Of a DNA stretch of 64,000 bases, positions 58,276 through 64,000 are shown one piece after another. The DNA lies in assembly GCA_000328365.1 (NCBI GenBank), contig KB298361.1:224069-288068 (forward strand), written 5' to 3'. The notes under the pieces were generated by a model that saw only the letters and a list, made by a program, of their open reading frames with translations, had not been told where the DNA came from and searched no databases. The position numbers and the translations under genes are program-made. Source of the DNA: Capitella teleta (taxonomy: Eukaryota > Annelida > Polychaeta > Capitellidae). Position 1 is the stretch's first letter; every line of letters begins with the position of its first letter.

Positions 58276-61200
58276 ATGGCTGAGGTGATGCAGGTTCTGC
58301 AGATGTACAGCGAGCAGCAATCCACTGCTGATGCCCTGGATGCGGATGTCCTCGATATCAACTGTCCACTTCGGAGGGCGAAGGTTGGTGCCTCTAGGGA
58401 GGACGGGTTGGTGCCTCTAGGGTTCTAAGAAATCTTATATTTAATCTTACTTCTGGAAAATGGTGGTTTGGTTAGAATAATTAGTAATAACTAGAGGTGT
58501 GGTTATACTACATATGACATCGTTATTTGATTCGATTGAAGTCTTTTTAATGCCAAAGCAAAATTATTATCATCCGAAATTCAATGAAGTAAAGTACGAA
58601 GCAAACGTCAAACTGCCCATGGTAATTCCATCTTGCATCCTAGTCTTTTCCTGTGTTTCTAAAGCATCAACCGCAAATGCGCGGCTCAACACTTGTTACA
58701 AAGTTAATTCGCTCTGCGTGAGCTTCGAAATTCTGAGTTGACAGAATACACGCGAACGCTGTGCAAATGCATTCTATAGTTTTGCGCCGAAAACAGCGAG
58801 TGAAGAATGCATTCAGCATGCAATCAATGGTCCGCTTCATTCCGTAGACCCTTTCAACCCAGAAGTGACCGGAGGTCAATGCAAAGTAAGGGCCACAAAT
58901 GTTGACCCACTGAAGAAATCGCGAGTGTAGTAGCTCTGCAGTAGCTATAGCAAGATCATGAATTGGAATTTCTAACTGATTGCGGGTTGAAGCGGTTCAA
59001 AAGAACCCGCCAAATGCGCTAGTTCAAGTATATCGTCATTAAATTGTGCATGCATGACGCAATTTCATCGCCATATGTTTTGTACTGCTGACATGAATTA
59101 ATAATGATTGGTGTTCATTGAATGAATGAAGGAAATTGATGGATGTTTGTAAGCCTGAGGTCTGTTATATAATGTGATTGCTGGCCATATGTCGGCTCGT
59201 TTGGCTTGCATGCAAGTGTACCACCCATGGTCTTGTAGGCATGAAGCGTGTGCTTCTGATTACTTATGCATAAGCCTGTCGTCTATTCTAGGTATGTCAC
59301 AAATGAAACCTCTTACACATGCCTCGTACGCTCCGCGGAATGTGATTCGTGGCCCTGCAGGGTTAATTTTCCAGCATGCTAGTGTGAAGTATTTGTGGTA
59401 AACCCGGCAGACGTTCCTGTCATTGCGTATTCAACGCTTGCTCTATGTTTTCCCTGAAGTATTCACATATAATGTATTGCTGTATTTGGTGCAGACTTCT
59501 GCGAAATCAATCATTCTTGCGCAGTTCTAGTACTCGCACTGTGCAGCAGGCAGTTTAATTGGAGTGAAAACCAACAACAACCACAGATGTCGCAAGTGAG
59601 GCGGCCTCTCCGCCATAGAGCGTGACCTCTGACCTTTGCGTGAGGTCACCCCGCTTTGTTTCTCCTCTGCTCGGCATAATATATCCGCATTCTTTGCAGT
59701 TCTGTGTGTGAATACGTTTCAATTACGCTAATATAATTACATGGGACGGTGTTTCGTCATGACTGATGTCTTTATTCGCTAATTTTGCAGATCCTTTCGT
59801 GCTCATTCTCAGATTTAACCGGTAGCCGAGTCATGATATTTTGTTCAATTGTAGAATGCAAAATATTGACCTTTTTGCACTATTTTCCCCATTATTAAAC
59901 GGTTGTGTTGAGATGCCGGATCAATGCGTTATGATCGAACAAGTACATTGGATTGGTTTGCGTGGAGGTATTTCCCTGCGCCAATAATCGATGACTCACT
60001 CGTTTGGCGGTTCGCGGTTAAGGAGGGGGGGGGGGGTTCCCTGTGATACGCATAATTTTGTGAGTGGACCATAATTACACTGAGAGAGTGCATTTCGGTT
60101 GTGTGTGCTATCTATGAGTGTCAATTAGATCGATGAGGTGCTTGATTAGCGTCCCAATTCCATAAATACAACGCAATGCTAACCAATGTTGATATCTTCT
60201 GATCCAACATAGAAATGAAACCAAATTTGACGAGCCGGAATTTGTAATATATTAACCCCACTTTTACCGTTGTACGGTCAAATATTGTGTAGAATGAGAT
60301 CTATTTTGCGTTTGTAAACTGGTTTGGTTTACATTAAAGAGAGTGGCTGAGTCGCTCAGTCGCTTTGGCCGCCTCACTGCTGTTCTATGTCGCTTGGGAA
60401 AGCCCTGAGTTCGAGGCCGGTCTGGCCCATGCAGGGCGTTATGATTGTGAGTTATTGCTCGGTGAGTGATTAATAGCGTCGTCTCGTGGAACAGCAGCAT
60501 TTGATGCCAAGGGGAGCATCATGCTCCGTGCTGGACGCACTCAGCCTCTGGCAGCTGTACATCTCATCGTGAATGATTCTTTCATTTCGGTCTTCCATCT
60601 GCAAACAGCTGTGCTTTGAGGGTCGGTCGCGAACCAGCTCATAACGTACGCGCAGTTTGCACTCGGTCATTCGTACGTTGAGACTGAAGGGCTCAAAACA
60701 CGTGTGTAGTAATGATTCCACAGGAATACCACAAATGACGTCACCAAGTTGGTTACATAACACTGCCCGTGCTCCATTGCCAACACCGCCGAATGACGAG
60801 TGCTGCTCTGAGGAAGCTGTCTTGTGCAAAGATCCTTTAGCTTCGAAGCTCCAGAATGTTTTGCAGTGCACGTGTAAATGCATGTGGTGTCTCATGCCGT
60901 TGCGAATACAATGAGGGTGACGTCACTGAGCGTTATTCATGTCATTATTCACTGCTTCGTGCTGATAGCATTGATGAACAATGGTTTCTTTTTTTTTGGC
61001 CTTTTGAGGACAGCGGCGTCGATGTTGGCCGCGTGCAAACAACACCTTGGTCTTGCAATTGATCTGCTGTCTCCTCAGAGACACGCGGCCCTTGCTTGCA
61101 TCTGGCAGCGAAGCCTGCGTCAGACGCAAGCAAGGCCCGCGTGTCGTTGGCTCGTAGTGCTCAGACTTCTAACCTGGATTGTGCTGAAAACACACAACAC

Positions 61201-61716
61201 AAGAAATCAGTAATTGACTAATTGACCATGTATTGTCTTATTATCATAACGCACTCCGGCTCAATCATAACGCACTGGGTGTATGCTTATGAATTATGCA
61301 TGTGTGCAATTGGAGCTTCCTAGAGGGGATCACTGCTCAATCTGTCATCATTGTTATCATCTGTTGCAGGAGGTACACATACAAGAAATTGATGAAGGAC
61401 AACCGTGTTTATCCTGTGGAGAGAAGTGCCCGGGATACGCCCAGCACGTCTGGAGGTAGGCATGGCCCCAGCGATTGCGAAACTACCGAGCGACATGAAA
61501 TTGTTTATCTCCCAATAGGAACGTATGCCAAAATTGCAAGTGCAGCCGATCCAGCCATGACATCTACCTGGAAGATCTGGTTGATGTGCACGACCGGATC
61601 GGCTGGGAGGCCAAGGATGGAGGACTGACATCGGAACGCAGGAGCCTCCTGCTGGAGTTGGGCTACACGTGGGTGCCTCCTGGTCTCTCCCCACAACAGG
61701 TTCTTATGAAACACAC

Positions 61717-61751
<35 letters not shown>

Positions 61752-62259
61752 TGCACAGGTTGAAGAGTACATGGAGCAGCTGGACAACACCAAGATCCCA
61801 CGCGTGGCCTCAACTGGAGAGAAATACCGCGACACCCAAATCGTGCATCAGCTGCCGTGCCAAGACATCTGCCCTGATCACTGTCGCAACCTGAAGACAC
61901 AAGGTCAGAAGAAGGCATTTGAGGACTTCCGCAACCTGCGAGACACGGCTGCCATGGACATCGCATGCGTCCAACAGCACAGCCAAAGCAGCACGGTCAG
62001 TCTACAAGCGACCCAATTTCGTATTTGAGATTTCCATTTTTAGACGTGTTATAATTGCGAAGGTGAGATAGAGGCTGGGGAGCTGGTGGTGATTGCCTCC
62101 CAAATGGACCCAAACGTCTGCTGGCATCCCGCTTGCTTCACCTGTTCCAAGTGCGATGAGCTCATAATTGACCTCTGCTATTGTCATCATAACGGCGTCA
62201 TTTTCTGCCAACGACACTACGCCGAGACGTTGAAACCCCGTTGCGCTGCTTGTGATGAG
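58276..62259 (+). CDS. TES: Testin-like PET-LIM protein, 5' portion (5 exons, incomplete)
   Basis: Exons 58276-58383, 61370-61455, 61519-61699, 61759-61995, 62044-62259; phases agree and give 276 residues, ending in phase 0 at a donor (GATGAG|GTCAGG). Testin is a cytoplasmic scaffold at focal adhesions and actin structures. The N-terminal part has a Cys-rich testin-type segment (CLSCGEKCPGYAQHVWRNVC then CKC). The PET domain follows with LGYTWVPPGLSPQQV and GEKYRDTQIVHQLPCQD. The first LIM domain has all eight zinc ligands in order: CYNC, HPAC, FTC-SKC, and FCQRH. Testin proteins have three LIM domains; LIM2 and LIM3 are not found before the window ends, so they lie downstream or in a very long intron. 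Prickle also has PET plus three LIMs, but the Cys-rich N-terminal segment favours testin. Intron 1 is 3 kb and holds several candidate regulatory motifs. Confidence 0.9.
59623..59648. promoter_or_regulatory. Perfect DR1 nuclear-receptor-type element plus extra half-site
   Basis: TGACCTCTGACCT at 59623-59635 is the reverse complement of AGGTCA-n-AGGTCA, the DR1 site bound by HNF4/RXR-type receptors. A third half-site AGGTCA follows at 59643-59648. It is in testin intron 1. Binding is inferred from consensus only. Confidence 0.4.
60340..60425 (+). repeat. tRNA-like sequence, possible SINE head or tRNA pseudogene
   Basis: TGGCTGAGTCGC at about 60344 resembles a Pol III A box, and GAGTTCGAGGCC at about 60407 a B box, spaced about 63 nt, as in Leu/Ser-type tRNAs. 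The full cloverleaf is not convincing. Confidence 0.35.
61080..61145. repeat. 66-nt GC-rich imperfect hairpin in testin intron 1
   Basis: GACACGCGGCCCTTGCTTGC at 61080-61099 pairs with GCAAGCAAGGCCCGCGTGTC at 61126-61145 with a single mismatch. Within the 26-nt interior, TCTG pairs with CAGA after one unpaired base on the left. Size and shape resemble a microRNA precursor or a foldback element. Confidence 0.85.
61723..61752 (+). repeat. CAT microsatellite inside a 59-bp intron
   Basis: Ten CAT triplets take up half of testin intron 3 (61700-61758) and end six bases before the exon, directly ahead of the GCACAG acceptor. Confidence 0.9.
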
Positions 62260-64000
62260 GTCAGGGCCTATTTTGTTTTGTTCTTCGTTTAGAAGCGCTT
62301 TCTGTGTCATCAATGCATCATCACTCAGCGTGTGCTTCATCTGTTGCTTTGTATTGTTTCAGCATGAATGAATGTCTTAAAATGCCAGTCATAATGTTCA
62401 TTCGCGCATTATGAATCCTGCATCTTGTACTGATTGGGCACTAATCTCACAATCATAACGCCCAGCGTGCGGTGCGTTATGAATACGGGTTCTCCGAAAG
62501 CCGTTTGTTTGCGCCCTTGCAATATACCTCTCACCTTGGCGTGTTCCAAATACCCAATTGAACGAGTCATACAGCGTCTATACTTAGCCGTGTAATAACA
62601 ACCGCTAATTGTACTTCATGTCCTGAACGGGAAGAAGAAGCAAATACTCAACTTCTGAAAGGATTAATATTTGGCCCACCTCTGAGGATTAATTAGTATA
62701 ATTATTACAAGTACATGTGCACTAAGAACGCAATCATGATATCGCCAATTAGTGGTTTGGGCTTTAGGAGCCGTAATGTCATTGTAAAGGTCACTGCAGC
62801 TGACGAGTAGAGGTCGCAGTGACCTCGCAGCATGACGTCACGATAATCACTTTCCCGCCATGGCTCCATGCTGCGCATGCAGTCATCTGCGCATGTTTCG
62901 CTTCCTGGGTTCGAATCCCGTCTTGTGAACCAGATGTTTGCTCGTGTTCAGTGCTCAAATGCACTGTTCATCGCAGCCGAATTCCGTCTGATATGTTGAT
63001 GCAACTCTTGGCATTTCATGATTTGTTGTTTAACATGCTCATGATTGACCTCTGACCTTTGATGGCCGATTGGGCTTTCACCATGTAATCCCTTCAGCGC
63101 TGCAAATGTTTCCAGTACACACAAGAGTAATCTGTACGAAGTGCCTTTGTATGTATCTGCATGTGGCAACAGTAGTATACATTAGCTTCGTCTGAGAATC
63201 TTCTTTTCTCTCGATCTGTTCGCAGACTGGTCGGACCGCGATCACTTGAGCTTTGTTTGTCCCGACTCTTTTGCCCTGAGTGCCGATGCTTTATTGAAAC
63301 AGCGCCATATCCGTGTGGACGGCCAATCAGCGCTGATGACCGCTGCTCGCTTCTTTATGGTCATTGGCTGTGGTCAATTTTAGTTCCAACCAGTGTTGTT
63401 TTTTATGGTTTTTTTTGTTTTTTTTTTTGTTTTTTTTTTTTGTTTTTTTTTTTGTGCCTCTCTGCATTGCAAATATGATGGCGAATGCTTGGTTGCATAG
63501 CATTATGATGACATTACGCGATGTTGTTGTTTTTGAGATTGTATCGATGCTTTGATCTCTGCGTCGGAATCGGAGAGCTCCAGTTACAAGTATTGCTTAT
63601 CCTGATCTTAAGCAAAAAAAAAGTTGCCCCAATTGAGCAACTGCAAGCAAAGTAGTTTAGCCATGCAGCCAGCCGCCTTGAAGGGCACGCGACAAACATG
63701 AAAGCAATAATATCATCATCATCATCATGCTCAACAGGTTCGCATTATGAACTCACACACAGAGAGATATTAAGGCGCTCAGATCCTCAATTAAACACTG
63801 AACACACTGAAACGCTATACTAAATGAAATCTTTATTTTGATATCAATAAACAAGACCCAATGGCGGATTGTCTATTTGTCCCGAAATCGCGTTATATCA
63901 GAAAACAATGGTTGTCACCGGCGCCACTCTCTATCTGTAAGGGAAAGAAAAGATGCGTGATGCATTGCTCCGATTTGGCGCCATTCGGGCATTCATGGGA
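62260..64000. other. Probable testin intron or 3' flank, no exon seen
   Basis: No LIM-encoding exon is visible up to the window end. The stretch contains a CATAACGC/GCGTTATG inverted pair at 62450-62485, a perfect CRE (TGACGTCA) at 62833-62840, a B-box-like GGGTTCGAATCCC at about 62908-62920, a second perfect DR1 at 63046-63058 and a T/G homopolymer tract at 63396-63453. Confidence 0.5.

Noticed and set aside
62885-62935. B-box-like GGGTTCGAATCCC as a tRNA gene
   Set aside because: Only the T-arm is recognisable; no D-arm or acceptor stem at the right spacing.

Overview
The window is animal nuclear DNA. It is intron-rich and AT-rich, with canonical GT-AG introns that are often minimal (about 47-60 bp), many homopolymer and triplet microsatellites, and two 50-base N gaps. 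The gene content (single-domain hexokinase, exportin-4, Tctex-type dynein light chain, GT11 fucosyltransferase, testin) is metazoan. The minimal introns and lack of vertebrate-type repeats suggest a marine invertebrate, perhaps an early-branching one such as a sponge. The phylum cannot be fixed from sequence reading alone.

Layout. 1-3.0 kb: no gene seen. 3.1-8.6 kb (-): complete 11-exon hexokinase. 8.6-18.9 kb: gene-poor, with a decayed LINE at 11.0-11.9 kb and a gap at 15.6 kb. 18.95-19.5 kb (-): Tctex1-domain dynein light chain. 23.7-24.5 kb (+): an intact 255-codon orphan ORF. 26.06 kb: second gap. 28.8-36.4 kb (+): complete 25-exon exportin-4 with one extra symmetric exon. 36.92 kb (+): tRNA-Asn(GUU). 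38.6-46.2 kb (+): an 11-exon gene encoding a kyphoscoliosis-peptidase (KY)-like protein that continues through a coiled coil into a domain resembling the dynein stalk microtubule-binding domain. 47.0-48.9 kb (-): two-exon alpha-1,2-fucosyltransferase, convergent with the KY gene. 50.6-52.8 kb (+): nine-exon membrane-anchored protein resembling the N-terminal part of invertebrate 'putative phosphoenolpyruvate synthase' proteins. 53-58 kb: gene-poor with a minisatellite. 58.3 kb to beyond 62.3 kb (+): 5' part of a testin-like PET-LIM gene that runs off the window or through a long intron.

The most notable object is the KY-coiled coil-dynein-stalk fusion. Its transglutaminase-like domain has lost two of the three catalytic residues, so it looks like a cytoskeletal scaffold rather than an enzyme. 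A second possible first exon inside the gene would give a short form keeping only the coiled coil and stalk domain. Both first exons begin with a possible N-myristoylation signature of the form MGxxNS(K/R). A second notable signal is the short dispersed motif ATCATAACGCA, which recurs many times outside genes, often in pairs.

Exon models were derived by hand from reading frame, splice signals, phase agreement and remembered family sequences. No alignment or database search was run.
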